Below are positions 19,219 to 28,057 of a stretch of 64,000 nucleotides of DNA, piece by piece. Numbering within the stretch: position 1 is the stretch's first letter; each line of letters begins with the position of its first letter. Under the pieces are notes generated by a model. The model saw only the letters and a program-made list of their open reading frames with translations, was not told the origin of the DNA and ran no database searches. Source of the stretch: Paenibacillus sp. CF384 (GTDB lineage: Bacteria > Bacillota > Bacilli > Paenibacillales > Paenibacillaceae); contig NZ_FNNV01000013.1 in the NCBI RefSeq assembly GCF_900106745.1, positions 124,001 through 188,000 on the forward strand. The letters are read 5' to 3'. A program made the position numbers and the translations under genes.

Positions 19219-20193
19219 ATGGGACAATCGATGAGCTATGAACGCAGCGGGGAGTGGCTGAAGCTGCCGGCGGAGACGCTGGCAAGCTTCGCTGCTCCCA
19301 CACAAGCTGTTCCAGTAATAGAGGCCGGGAGCCATCCGCATCATGTGCGGCAATGGCTGCTGGCCCTTGGTTTATTTCCGGAGAAGTGGCTGAACCGGCT
19401 GTTCTCCGTCGGCGGCATTCAGATGGAGGGGAGCAGCATTCTGCTGCGTACCTTTATTGCAGCGGATCCAGGCAGTGATGCGATCTTCCGTATGCTCTCG
19501 CAAGGAGATGCTGATTCAAGTACTTCTCTTCACGCCGGCCTGCTCTTCTATGATGATTGGTGCCTTGTGATGGATAAGCCGGCTGGCATGCCTGTGCATC
19601 CTTCTGCACCGGGTCAGCGCGGAACACTGGACGAAGAGGCGGCGCGTACAGGGCTGCTTCGCGGGGATGGTCTGCCTGCCAAGCATATCCATCGACTGGA
19701 CGATGATACGGCAGGTCCGGTTCTCTACGCGAGAAATGAACTGGCCCAGCTGCGGCTGGACGAAGCGATGCGAGAGAAAACGATCGGCAGACAATATGTC
19801 GCTTTGGTGCAAGGTGTAATGAAACGGAGTCGGGGCGTCATTAACGAGCCGATCGGCAAAGACCGTCATCATAATGGACGTCGGAGAGTTTCGCCGGGTG
19901 GTGAGCACGCGATCACCCATTATGAAACCATTGAAGTATTCAAACGCGCTTCACTTGTCCGAGTTTGGCTGGAAACCGGGCGGACGCATCAAATTCGTGT
20001 ACATATGAGCCATCTGGGACATCCGCTTGTCGGGGACACGCTCTATGGCGGCTCAGACAGTAAGCTTCGTCATCAGGCTCTTCGCGGAGAGCGGCTGACA
20101 TTTCGACATCCCTGGACGAATGAAGAGACGATTCTGTCCGCAACCGAGCCGGATTGGTTTGCGGAGGTCCGCGAGCGGTATGCTTCTCTGTGA
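19219..20193 (+). CDS. RluA-family RNA pseudouridine synthase
   Basis: Isomerises specific uridines in rRNA or tRNA. Of 324 residues, the catalytic motif is HRLDDDTAG with Asp161 (the common form is HRLDRDTSG), and the C-terminal signature ETGRTHQIRVHMSHLGHPLVGDTLYG is intact. The N-terminal 95 residues contain a short, poorly conserved part that may be an S4-like RNA-binding region (VRQWLLALGLFPEKWLNRLF). AGGAGCTG precedes the ATG 28 bases after hemL. The target uridine cannot be predicted. In B. subtilis a different gene (ysxE) lies between hemL and spoVID-type genes. Confidence 0.9.
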   Translation: MGQSMSYERSGEWLKLPAETLASFAAPTQAVPVIEAGSHPHHVRQWLLALGLFPEKWLNRLFSVGGIQMEGSSILLRTFIAADPGSDAIFRMLSQGDADSSTSLHAGLLFYDDWCLVMDKPAGMPVHPSAPGQRGTLDEEAARTGLLRGDGLPAKHIHRLDDDTAGPVLYARNELAQLRLDEAMREKTIGRQYVALVQGVMKRSRGVINEPIGKDRHHNGRRRVSPGGEHAITHYETIEVFKRASLVRVWLETGRTHQIRVHMSHLGHPLVGDTLYGGSDSKLRHQALRGERLTFRHPWTNEETILSATEPDWFAEVRERYASL

Positions 20194-20289
20194 AAATCGT
20201 AGTCATGCCTACCCACCCCTTGCCATATAGATAAATAGGGAAGAAAGCTGTAACCAAGCTTCTTGACAAGGGAAAGGAGGACGACAAGC

Positions 20290-21501
20290 GTGCCCAGTCC
20301 GTCTAGCGGTTTGCGATTTGACATCTATGAGCGTGTGCATTTGCCCGAAGAGGTAGCGGCGATCGATGAGCTTGACGAGATCGAGCTTGTGCCGAGAATC
20401 GGGATTGTTCAGCAAGACGAGCAGGTGTTATTAAAAGGCCATTTGCTCCTTACAGGCGTTTATCGCGCACAGAATGAGCCTTTAGCCGAACAATCTCTGG
20501 AGCATTGGATTCCTGTCGAAATTACGCTGCCTTTGAATCGTATTCATCGATTGGATGACATTTCCGTTGAGATTGATAACTTTGATGTGGATTTGCTCTC
20601 CACTCGAACACTCAACATTACGGGGGTTCTCTCGTTATTAGGCATCGAAATCGAGCAAACAGAGCCCGCCGAATCCTGGCAGCGTGAAGAACCCATTACA
20701 GTCGTTCATTCTAGGGAAACCGAGGAAGCGCCGCGATACACCCAATATGATTACGAGCAGCAGCGTTTAGCGGCAGAATATGAACGGAAAGCCGAAGAGG
20801 AAGCAGCTCTGCGCGAGGCGGCCGAGAATGAGGCCATCGCAGCTAGAGCATCGGCTTGGGCGAGGGAGCAGGAAAGACAGGAAGCACTGAATCGTGAAGC
20901 TCAGGCTGCCTTCTATCAAGTTCCGATCGCTGAGCCTACCGTGTATGAACCGAGCCAGATCGCGGTCAATGCCGCTGCGTCTGAACAGCAGGAGGCTTTC
21001 ATTCCTGCTGCAGCAGCTGAGCGTGATCCCCAGGTTCGCCCGCAAGCGCAAGCCGTCTCGGTCCCGGCAGAAGTGCAGCAGTACGGCGACGTCTCCGCTT
21101 CTGAGGCAGAAGCCTCCCGCAAGGAGATGCGCGTCGCTGTCGCAAGCAAGCAAGCCGAGGATGAGGCCGAGCAGCAGTCCGCCGGCGGAGTCGGGTTCAG
21201 GGCGCTGCTGCAATCGAGCCGCAGAGAGCAGGAAGCCAGAGCCGCCGCCGAGCAAGTTGCAGAAGCGAAGGCTGCGGAAGCCCGCAAATCGAGCGGCGAC
21301 GAGATCGAGTGGAAGAACTTGTTCTATGGAAGAGCAAGCGATGAACAATCGTTCCGGAAGCTGCGCATCTGCATCGTCCAGCGAGAAGAGACGCTTGATG
21401 TCATAGCGGGACGCTACCAGCTGCAAGCCCGTGAGATCGCGCTATACAACCGACTCTCGGATCAAAGCGTCAGTGAGGGCCAGGTGCTCTATATTCCATA
21501 G
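20290..21501 (+). CDS. spoVID: Stage VI sporulation protein D (SpoVID), spore coat morphogenesis
   Basis: Mother-cell protein that makes the coat encase the forespore; in B. subtilis it binds SpoIVA, SpoVM and SafA. Of 403 residues, the N-terminal 120 form the conserved SpoVID domain (FDIYERVHLPEEVAAIDELDEI). A long alanine/glutamate-rich, probably unstructured or coiled middle follows (about 135-345). A LysM-like module closes the protein (about 358-403, ICIVQREETLDVIAGRYQL). GTG 20290 follows GGAAAGGAGG (20271-20280). Position after the hem cluster matches B. subtilis. A CATATAGA near 20224 faintly resembles a sigma-E -10. Confidence 0.88.
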   Translation: MPSPSSGLRFDIYERVHLPEEVAAIDELDEIELVPRIGIVQQDEQVLLKGHLLLTGVYRAQNEPLAEQSLEHWIPVEITLPLNRIHRLDDISVEIDNFDVDLLSTRTLNITGVLSLLGIEIEQTEPAESWQREEPITVVHSRETEEAPRYTQYDYEQQRLAAEYERKAEEEAALREAAENEAIAARASAWAREQERQEALNREAQAAFYQVPIAEPTVYEPSQIAVNAAASEQQEAFIPAAAAERDPQVRPQAQAVSVPAEVQQYGDVSASEAEASRKEMRVAVASKQAEDEAEQQSAGGVGFRALLQSSRREQEARAAAEQVAEAKAAEARKSSGDEIEWKNLFYGRASDEQSFRKLRICIVQREETLDVIAGRYQLQAREIALYNRLSDQSVSEGQVLYIP

Positions 21502-21519
21502 TCCATACTTAACTGTGCA

Positions 21520-21564
21520 AGCCCCTTCAGGAATGACCTTACACGGTCCCTGAAGGGGCTTTTT
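21520..21564 (+). terminator. Rho-independent terminator after spoVID
   Basis: AGCCCCTTCAGG (21520-21531) and CCTGAAGGGGCT (21549-21560) form a perfect 12-bp stem followed by TTTT. Confidence 0.92.
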
Positions 21565-21607
21565 GCCAGTTGCGGATAGCTCGATTTAGGCCGCTATCCT
21601 GCTGGGA

Positions 21608-21637
21608 TTGACGTATGCAAATAATAACGTGTATGAT
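21608..21637 (+). promoter_or_regulatory. sigma-A promoter of the valS operon
   Basis: TTGACG (21608-21613), an 18-base spacer and TATGAT (21632-21637), placed just before the T-box leader. Confidence 0.75.
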
Positions 21638-21644
21638 AGAAAAA

Positions 21645-21937
21645 ATAGGGTAATACTTTTATTATAATGAACGTTGATGGGGAAGATTGGCAGGAATACC
21701 TTCAGAGAGCAGAACCGCTGCGCTGAGAGGTTCTGTAGGATATGAACTGCGATTTGTCGCCCCGGAGTTGCTGGATGAACGGAGAGTATTTTCTTCGTAA
21801 GTACCGGCCGGCTGCAGCCGTTATCTGTTTAAAGTTGTCGAGCCAGCTGCGTCATGCACGGTTCGGAACAAAGGTGGTACCGCGGAAGCTAAACCTTTCG
21901 TCCTTTGAATTAAGGGCGAGAGGTTTATTTTTTTTCG
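21645..21937 (+). ncRNA. T-box riboswitch controlling valS (valine, GUC specifier)
   Basis: tRNA-sensing leader. Stem I contains the AGAGAGCAGAACC / GGTTCTG region, and GGGG (near 21677) pairs with CCCC (21760-21763) below the specifier loop; the codon GTC at 21756-21758 reads tRNA-Val. The T-box core AGGTGGTACCGCGG is at 21872-21885, with TGGT (21875-21878) matching an ACCA tRNA end. The terminator stem is 21890-21926 followed by a run of T to 21935. Uncharged tRNA-Val should stabilise the antiterminator and allow valS-folC-murC transcription. Confidence 0.93.
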
Positions 21938-21998
21938 TTAATTAGGCGTATTAGAATCCTTAAATGGATTAGAAATACAGTGGAGGTAGGATAAGCTG

Positions 21999-24659
21999 AT
22001 GACACAAAAACAAGCAACGACTGAAATGCCGACAACGTACGATCCGAAGACGGCAGAAGCGAAATGGTATCCTTATTGGATGGAAGGCAAGTTTTTTGAA
22101 GCGGGCAAGCGCCCTTCGGCAGAGCCATATACGATCGTGATTCCGCCGCCAAACGTAACAGGCATGCTTCATATCGGTCATGCGCTCGATTTTACGCTGC
22201 AGGATATTCTGATTCGTACGAAGAGGATGCAGGGCTATGATGCGCTGTGGCTGCCAGGCAGCGACCATGCCGGTATCGCTACTCAAACGAAGGTAGAACA
22301 GAAGCTGCGTGAGGAAGGTCAGTCGCGTTATGACCTTGGCCGCGAGAAGTTTCTCGAGAAGGTATGGGATTGGAAGGCGCTTTATAACGAAACCATTCGC
22401 GAGCAATGGGCCAAAATGGGCTTCTCTCTCGATTATTCGCGCGAGCGTTTCACATTAGACGAAGGTTTGTCGCAGGCGGTACGCGAAGTATTCGTTCGCC
22501 TCTATGAGAAAGGTCTTATTTACCGCGGTAAGAAAATCATTAACTGGGATCCGGCTGCCCGTACGGCGCTATCGGATATCGAGGTTGAGCATAAAGAAGT
22601 AAACGGTCACCTGTATCACCTGCAATACCCATTGAAGAACGGTTCCGGCTTCATTACGGTTGCTACGACGCGACCGGAGACGATGCTTGGCGATACGGCG
22701 GTTGCGGTACATCCGGAGGATGAGCGCTATAAGCACCTGATCGGCGAAATGATTGTATTGCCGATTATCGGCAGAGAAATTCCGATCATTGCGGATGAAT
22801 ACGTTGAGAAAGAGTTTGGTTCCGGCGCGGTAAAGATTACGCCTGCGCACGATCCGAATGACTTTGAAGTAGGTCTGCGTCACGACCTGCCGCAAATCGT
22901 CGTGATGGATGAGAGCGGTACGATGAATGCCGAAGCAGGTCCTTATAATGGAATGGACCGTGCAGATTGCCGCAAGAAGATCGTGGCCGATATGCAGGAG
23001 AGCGGCGTTTGCATCCGAATCGAAGATCACGTGCACCAAGTCGGACACAGCGAGCGCAGCGGCGCCGTAGTGGAGCCGTACTTGTCTACGCAATGGTTTG
23101 TTGATATGAAGCCGCTAGCGGAAGCTGCGATTAACGCGCAGCAGTCCGGCAAAGGCGTAAACTTCGTTCCGGATCGTTTCGAGAAAATTTACCTGCAATG
23201 GATCGAGAACGTACGCGATTGGTGTATTTCCCGCCAGCTGTGGTGGGGTCACCGCATTCCGGCTTGGTACTGCGACTCCTGCGGCGCCATGCATGTTGCA
23301 CGTGAAGATCAAAGCGCGTGCTCCGCTTGCGGCAACGAATCGCTTCGTCAAGACGAGGACGTACTCGATACGTGGTTCAGCTCGGCGTTATGGCCATTCT
23401 CGACGCTGGGCTGGCCGGAGGAAACGAATGATCTGAAACGTTTCTACCCGACAGACGTATTGGTTACGGGCTATGACATTATCTACTTCTGGGTTGCTCG
23501 CATGATCTTTACCGCGCTAGAGTTTACGGATGAAATTCCGTTCAAAGACGTATTGATGCACGGCCTTGTTCGCGATGAGAACGGGAAGAAGATGTCGAAG
23601 TCCCTTGGCAACGGCGTTGATCCGCTTGATGTTATTGAGAAATACGGCGCGGATGCAATGCGCTATATGATTTCGACTAGCAGCACGCCGGGTCAGGATT
23701 TGCGTTTCCGCTGGGAACGTGTTGAGCAAGCGCGTAACTTCGCGAACAAGATCTGGAACGCGTCCCGCTTTGCGCTTATGAACCTAGAAGGCGTAACAGC
23801 TGCGGATATTGATATTAACGTGAAGCTTGGCACAGCAGACCGCTGGATTCTGCACCGTCTGAATGCTGCAGTTGCTGATGTTACTCGCTTGATTGACAGC
23901 TACGATTTCGGCGAAACCGGCCGTGTCCTCTATAACTTCATTTGGGATGATCTCTGCGACTGGTACATCGAGTTTGCGAAGCTGAACCTGAACGGTCAAG
24001 ATGCGCATGCCAAACGCGCGACACAATCGGTGCTTGCTTACGTGCTTGATCGCACGCAGCGCTTGATTCATCCGTTCATGCCGTTTATCAGCGAGGAAAT
24101 ATGGCAACACTTGCCGCATGAAGGCGAGACCATTACACTTGCACAATGGCCGGTATATGATAAAGCGCTTGAAGCGCCTGATGCAGTTGCCGAGATGGAG
24201 CTGCTTATGGATATGATCCGTGCGGTTCGGAATATCCGTGCCGAGGTTAATGTCCCTATGAGCAAGAAGGTCGAGCTGCAAATCAAGCCGTCCAGCGAGA
24301 GCGAAGCGGCGATCCTGGCCCGTAATGAAGAGTTCATTATTCGTTTCTGCGGCACGTCGAAGCTAACCATTAGCCAAGAACTGGCGGCACCGGACAAAGC
24401 AATGACGGCGATCGTAACCGGAGCCCAAATGTATCTGCCGCTGGCAGGCCTAATTGATATCGAGCAAGAGATTGCTCGTCTGGAGAAAGAAATTGCTCAC
24501 TTGACGAATGAAGTGGAGCGGGTAGAGAAGAAGCTCGGCAATGAAGGTTTCGTTGCGAAAGCCCCTGCTAAGGTGATCGAGGAAGAGCGAGCCAAAATGG
24601 CTGATTATGCGGAAAAACGTGATATGGTGAAAGCGCGGATCGCCGAGCTTAGAGGCTAA
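21999..24659 (+). CDS. valS: Valyl-tRNA synthetase
   Basis: Class Ia synthetase that charges tRNA-Val. Of 886 residues, HIGH is at 58-61 (MLHIGHALD) and KMSKS at 531-535. The editing domain (about 190-340) carries [15 protein letters not shown]. Zinc-binding-type cysteines are seen in [10 protein letters not shown] and CSACGNE. The C-terminal coiled-coil arm (about 815-886, [19 protein letters not shown]) is typical of ValRS. GTGGAGGT precedes the ATG. The upstream T-box reads a valine codon, which confirms the assignment. Confidence 0.98.
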   Translation: MTQKQATTEMPTTYDPKTAEAKWYPYWMEGKFFEAGKRPSAEPYTIVIPPPNVTGMLHIGHALDFTLQDILIRTKRMQGYDALWLPGSDHAGIATQTKVEQKLREEGQSRYDLGREKFLEKVWDWKALYNETIREQWAKMGFSLDYSRERFTLDEGLSQAVREVFVRLYEKGLIYRGKKIINWDPAARTALSDIEVEHKEVNGHLYHLQYPLKNGSGFITVATTRPETMLGDTAVAVHPEDERYKHLIGEMIVLPIIGREIPIIADEYVEKEFGSGAVKITPAHDPNDFEVGLRHDLPQIVVMDESGTMNAEAGPYNGMDRADCRKKIVADMQESGVCIRIEDHVHQVGHSERSGAVVEPYLSTQWFVDMKPLAEAAINAQQSGKGVNFVPDRFEKIYLQWIENVRDWCISRQLWWGHRIPAWYCDSCGAMHVAREDQSACSACGNESLRQDEDVLDTWFSSALWPFSTLGWPEETNDLKRFYPTDVLVTGYDIIYFWVARMIFTALEFTDEIPFKDVLMHGLVRDENGKKMSKSLGNGVDPLDVIEKYGADAMRYMISTSSTPGQDLRFRWERVEQARNFANKIWNASRFALMNLEGVTAADIDINVKLGTADRWILHRLNAAVADVTRLIDSYDFGETGRVLYNFIWDDLCDWYIEFAKLNLNGQDAHAKRATQSVLAYVLDRTQRLIHPFMPFISEEIWQHLPHEGETITLAQWPVYDKALEAPDAVAEMELLMDMIRAVRNIRAEVNVPMSKKVELQIKPSSESEAAILARNEEFIIRFCGTSKLTISQELAAPDKAMTAIVTGAQMYLPLAGLIDIEQEIARLEKEIAHLTNEVERVEKKLGNEGFVAKAPAKVIEEERAKMADYAEKRDMVKARIAELRG

Positions 24660-24689
24660 TTCGGACCGCCGGGAAGAAGGAATAGAACG

Positions 24690-26090
24690 ATGACAGAACA
24701 ACAGAAGATTACTCCTGAGTCGGATATGGCGGCATCGGCATCGGAATCGCTCACCAGCTATGAAGAAGCAAGAGATTGGATCGAAGGACTCGTTGCTTTC
24801 GGTATCCGCCCAGGCATGGAGAGAATCGAGAAGCTGATGGAGCTTTCGGGTCATCCGGAGCGTCGACTCAAATTTATTCATGTCGCCGGCACGAACGGCA
24901 AAGGCTCTGTCTGCGCCTATCTAACAAGCGTCCTGCTTCGCTGCGGGTATGATGTGGGGACGTTCACGTCCCCTTATATCACGAAATTCACGAATCGTTT
25001 CCAATACAATGGAACAGATATTCCGGAAGAAACGCTGTTGCTGCTCGCGAACAGGCTGAAGCCTTTGGTTGAAGAGATCGCAGCGACAGAGCTGGGTTCC
25101 CCATCGATGTTCGAAGTCTCGACGGCACTGGCGATTCTGTACTACGGAACCGTATCCTATCCCGACTTTGTCGTGTGGGAGACCGGTCTTGGCGGCCGCT
25201 TGGACGTGACGAACATCGTAACTCCGCTGGTTTCGGTTATTACAAATGTCGGTCATGACCATATGGACATACTCGGCGATACGATTGAGGCTGTGACAAG
25301 AGAGAAGGCCGGCATTATTAAAGCCGGCGTTCCAGTCATAAGCGCAGTCAGCCAGCCGGAAGCAGCAGCGATCATTAGGGACACGGCTAAAGCGAAGAAC
25401 AGCTCTCTTTATATGCTTGGAGATAAGTTCACGATCCAGCCGCTTCATGTGGAGGAGAATGAACAAACGTTCCGTTTTGAAGGCATGTTCCGTTCCATTG
25501 AGCCGCTTACGATTACGCTGAACGGTGTGCATCAGCAGTCGAATGCCGCCGTTGCAGTCATGACGCTCGAAGTAATGAGACAGTACTACGCACTCATGCT
25601 GGAAGATGAAGATCTAAGAGAGGGGCTTCGCACAGCTGCTTGGCCCGGACGGCTTGAAATGATCGGTACATCGCCGCGGCTTCTAATCGATGGTGCACAT
25701 AATCCGGAAGGTGCGCAAATGCTTGCGGAATCTCTTAAAAGTACGTATCGGTACGATAAACTTCACCTTATGATGGGTATGCTCGCGAACAAGAATCATC
25801 GTGACACATTGCGGCATATACTACCTCTAGTGGATACGCTTGTCGTGACCGAGCCGGATTTTCGCAAAGCATTGCCGGCGCAAGAGCTGGCAGCGCTTGT
25901 TCAGGAATTACGGGAGACAATCGGCCGTTCCTTCGAACTCATCATCGAACCGAATTGGAAGCTTGCACTTGAGCGGCTGCAATCGCTCTCGAATGCGGAT
26001 GATTTGGCAGTCGTTACAGGAACACTCTATCTGATTGCCGACGTCCGCTCCCAATTGCTCTATAATAAGGATTCTGAAAAAGGTTGGTGA
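24690..26090 (+). CDS. folC: Bifunctional folylpolyglutamate synthase / dihydrofolate synthase
   Basis: Mur-ligase-fold enzyme that adds glutamate to dihydropteroate and to reduced folates, keeping folates in the cell. Of 466 residues, the P-loop AGTNGKGS is at 66-73. ETGLGGRLDVTN is the family signature near residue 165, and DGAHNPEGA marks the C-terminal domain. The first 25 residues are a polar extension. GAAGAAGG precedes the ATG, 30 bases after valS. Its stop comes 7 bases before murC, so the two are cotranscribed under the T-box. Confidence 0.96.
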   Translation: MTEQQKITPESDMAASASESLTSYEEARDWIEGLVAFGIRPGMERIEKLMELSGHPERRLKFIHVAGTNGKGSVCAYLTSVLLRCGYDVGTFTSPYITKFTNRFQYNGTDIPEETLLLLANRLKPLVEEIAATELGSPSMFEVSTALAILYYGTVSYPDFVVWETGLGGRLDVTNIVTPLVSVITNVGHDHMDILGDTIEAVTREKAGIIKAGVPVISAVSQPEAAAIIRDTAKAKNSSLYMLGDKFTIQPLHVEENEQTFRFEGMFRSIEPLTITLNGVHQQSNAAVAVMTLEVMRQYYALMLEDEDLREGLRTAAWPGRLEMIGTSPRLLIDGAHNPEGAQMLAESLKSTYRYDKLHLMMGMLANKNHRDTLRHILPLVDTLVVTEPDFRKALPAQELAALVQELRETIGRSFELIIEPNWKLALERLQSLSNADDLAVVTGTLYLIADVRSQLLYNKDSEKGW

Positions 26091-26097
26091 ACCGTCT

Positions 26098-27492
26098 TTG
26101 AATACGGCAGAACACGTACATTTCATCGGAATTGGCGGTTACGGCATGAGCGCAATCGCGCGCGTTATGCTGGAGATGGGCTATAAAGTGACCGGCTCTG
26201 ACGTTGCTCGGCAAGAACTTACGGAGAAGCTTGCTGCCAATGGAGCCCGCATCTACATCGGTCATGAGCCGGAGCATGTCAAAGGAGCCGATCTGGTCGT
26301 CTATTCGACGGCTCTGTCTCGAGACAATGTGGAACGCAGAGCGGCTGAAGAGCTGAACATTCCGATTCTGCACCGCGCCCAGATGCTTGCAAGATTGATG
26401 AATTACGGCAAAGGCGTCGCAGTTGCCGGGGCACATGGCAAAACGACGACATCCTCTATGATCGCGCTGGTCATGGAGAACTGCAAACTCGATCCCACGT
26501 ACATCATCGGGGGCGAGATCGTCAATGTCGGCACGAACGCTAAAGCAGGCAAAGGCGAGTATGTCGTGGCGGAAGCAGATGAGAGTGACGGGTCGTTCTT
26601 GCAGTACCATCCCACAATCGCAATCGTAACGAACATTGAACCGGATCATCTCGAAAACTATGACGGTGATTTCAATAAATTGAAAGCGGCTTACGTGCAG
26701 TTTCTAAGCCAAGTGAAGGATGGCGGCAGCGCAATTGTATGCGCGGATGACACGAACATGCAAGCGATGCTCCCGGAGCTGATTGCTGGCCCGCTCGGCA
26801 GTGAAGGCGTGCTGACGTACGGCATCGACCATGAGGCCATCTACCGCGCTCAGAACATCACGCTGGGCGATCGTAAAGCATCCTTCGATATGACGCGTCA
26901 TGGTGAACTGCTCGGTCGAATCGAGCTGTCTGTTCCGGGGCGTCATAATGTTTACAATGCGATGGCTACAGTCATTACTTGTCTGGAAGCCGGTGTTTCT
27001 TTCGAAGCTATTGCGGCGGCTATTGTTGATTTCCGCGGGGCGAAACGCAGATTCCAGGTGTTAGGCGAAGTGAATGACATTCTGGTCATTGACGATTACG
27101 CGCATCATCCGACGGAGATTGAGGCTACGATCAGTGCAGCCAAGTCAACCGGCAAACGGATTATCGCTGTTTTTCAGCCGCAGCGTTACACGAGAACCTT
27201 CTTCTTGCTTGATCAGTTCAGCCGTGCTTTCACGGAGGCGGATGAGGTGCTGATCACGGATATTTATTCTCCGGCCGGGGAGCAGCAGATCGAGGGCGTA
27301 AACTCGAAGAAACTCGTAGAGCTTATCATTAAGAACAGCAATGCCAACACTACCTACTATCCTACGAAGGATGAAGTGCTAGCTGTTCTGACTGAGCAAG
27401 TGCAGCCGGGTGATCTCGTGATTACGATGGGAGCAGGCGATATTTGGAAAGTAGCGGATTCGCTTGCGAAGACGCTGCGGGCCAGAACTTAA
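26098..27492 (+). CDS. murC: UDP-N-acetylmuramate--L-alanine ligase
   Basis: Adds the first amino acid of the peptidoglycan stem peptide. Of 464 residues, the nucleotide-sugar domain begins VHFIGIGGYGMSAIA (about 7-21), the ATP loop GAHGKTTT is at 111-118, and DDYAHHPTEI marks the C-terminal domain. I chose the rare TTG start at 26098 because the family begins just before EHVHFIGIGG and no ATG or GTG fits; a weak AAGGTTGG precedes it. In B. subtilis the gene after folC in this block is comC, so murC is a rearrangement here. Confidence 0.95.
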   Translation: MNTAEHVHFIGIGGYGMSAIARVMLEMGYKVTGSDVARQELTEKLAANGARIYIGHEPEHVKGADLVVYSTALSRDNVERRAAEELNIPILHRAQMLARLMNYGKGVAVAGAHGKTTTSSMIALVMENCKLDPTYIIGGEIVNVGTNAKAGKGEYVVAEADESDGSFLQYHPTIAIVTNIEPDHLENYDGDFNKLKAAYVQFLSQVKDGGSAIVCADDTNMQAMLPELIAGPLGSEGVLTYGIDHEAIYRAQNITLGDRKASFDMTRHGELLGRIELSVPGRHNVYNAMATVITCLEAGVSFEAIAAAIVDFRGAKRRFQVLGEVNDILVIDDYAHHPTEIEATISAAKSTGKRIIAVFQPQRYTRTFFLLDQFSRAFTEADEVLITDIYSPAGEQQIEGVNSKKLVELIIKNSNANTTYYPTKDEVLAVLTEQVQPGDLVITMGAGDIWKVADSLAKTLRART

Positions 27493-27501
27493 TAGAAATG
27501 C

Positions 27502-27537
27502 AGAACCCCCTCTTCGTATGTGAAGTGGGGGTTCTTT
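27502..27537 (+). terminator. Terminator of the valS-folC-murC operon
   Basis: AGAACCCCC / GGGGGTTCT stem with an inner CTTC / GAAG, followed by TT. The T-run is short but the stem is strong. Confidence 0.75.
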
Positions 27538-27583
27538 ATGTGCGGGTTTGCTTACAATCTATGTATAAACGACGACTGCCCTC

Positions 27584-27913
27584 CTACTCTTCAGCATTCT
27601 CATCTTTTCCTTGCAGCTTCTTTAAATAATCGTCTAATTGATCGAATCTCTCTTCCCATGTACGGCGAAAGGAACTTAACCAATCATCGAGCTCCCGGAG
27701 AGGTTTCGTCCCGAGCTTATAGATCCGCTTGTTGGCGACGGGGTGAACCTCGACGAGGCCGGCATCCAGGAGGACGCGCAAATGTTTGGACACTTGCGGC
27801 TGATGAAGGCCAAGACGTTCGGCAATTTCACCGACGGTATGCGGTCCTTCCCGCAAGAGCTCGACGATACGTAACCGATTAGGCTCGGCAAGAGCGCTCA
27901 TTGTGGCATTCAT
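27584..27913 (-). CDS. ArsR-family winged-helix transcriptional regulator
   Basis: Small repressor-type protein of 109 residues from ATG 27913. The helix-turn-helix reads IVELLREGPHTVGEIAERLGLHQPQVSKHLRVL, followed by the wing (LVEVHPVANKRIYKLG). The C-terminal helix is long and charged (WLSSFRRTWEERFDQLDDYLKKL), as in the subgroup that often precedes SRPBCC/AHSA1 genes; no such partner is present here. There are no cysteine pairs for metal sensing. The predicted -10 sits only six bases before the ATG, so the mRNA may be leaderless. An upstream TTG frame extension is considered less likely. Confidence 0.87.
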   Translation of the reverse strand: MNATMSALAEPNRLRIVELLREGPHTVGEIAERLGLHQPQVSKHLRVLLDAGLVEVHPVANKRIYKLGTKPLRELDDWLSSFRRTWEERFDQLDDYLKKLQGKDENAEE

Positions 27914-27918
27914 AAACT

Positions 27919-27949
27919 GAATATACCTTAAGAGGAATATACCGGTCAA
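27919..27949 (-). promoter_or_regulatory. Promoter of the ArsR-type gene with repeated box
   Basis: On the minus strand TTGACC (27949-27944), an 18-base spacer and TATATT (27925-27920). GAATATACC occurs twice on the plus strand, at 27919-27927 and 27935-27943, exactly 16 bases apart; one copy contains the -10 and the other lies in the spacer. This could be an autoregulatory operator. Confidence 0.5.
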
Positions 27950-27995
27950 GGAATGCAAACAATCTGGAATGAATTGCGGTTTGGCGAGCGGCGGG

Positions 27996-28024
27996 TCATA
28001 ATCCTCTTAACTTTTTCATAGACT
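27996..28024 (+). promoter_or_regulatory. Possible sigma-E-like promoter before spoIIB
   Basis: TCATAAT (27996-28002), a 14-base spacer and CATAGACT (28017-28024) resemble the sigma-E consensus TCATATT / CATACAAT. In B. subtilis spoIIB is expressed earlier, so this is tentative. Confidence 0.3.
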
Positions 28025-28057
28025 CTTACTAGAGTATGTGGACAAGGAGAGAATGCG

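Noticed and set aside
20894-21426. Open frames in other frames of spoVID
   Set aside because: The alanine/glutamate-rich, high-GC segment lacks stops in several frames; none has a start signal or domain.
21742-21945. 67-residue open frame upstream of valS
   Set aside because: It lies wholly inside the T-box RNA and runs through the antiterminator and terminator.
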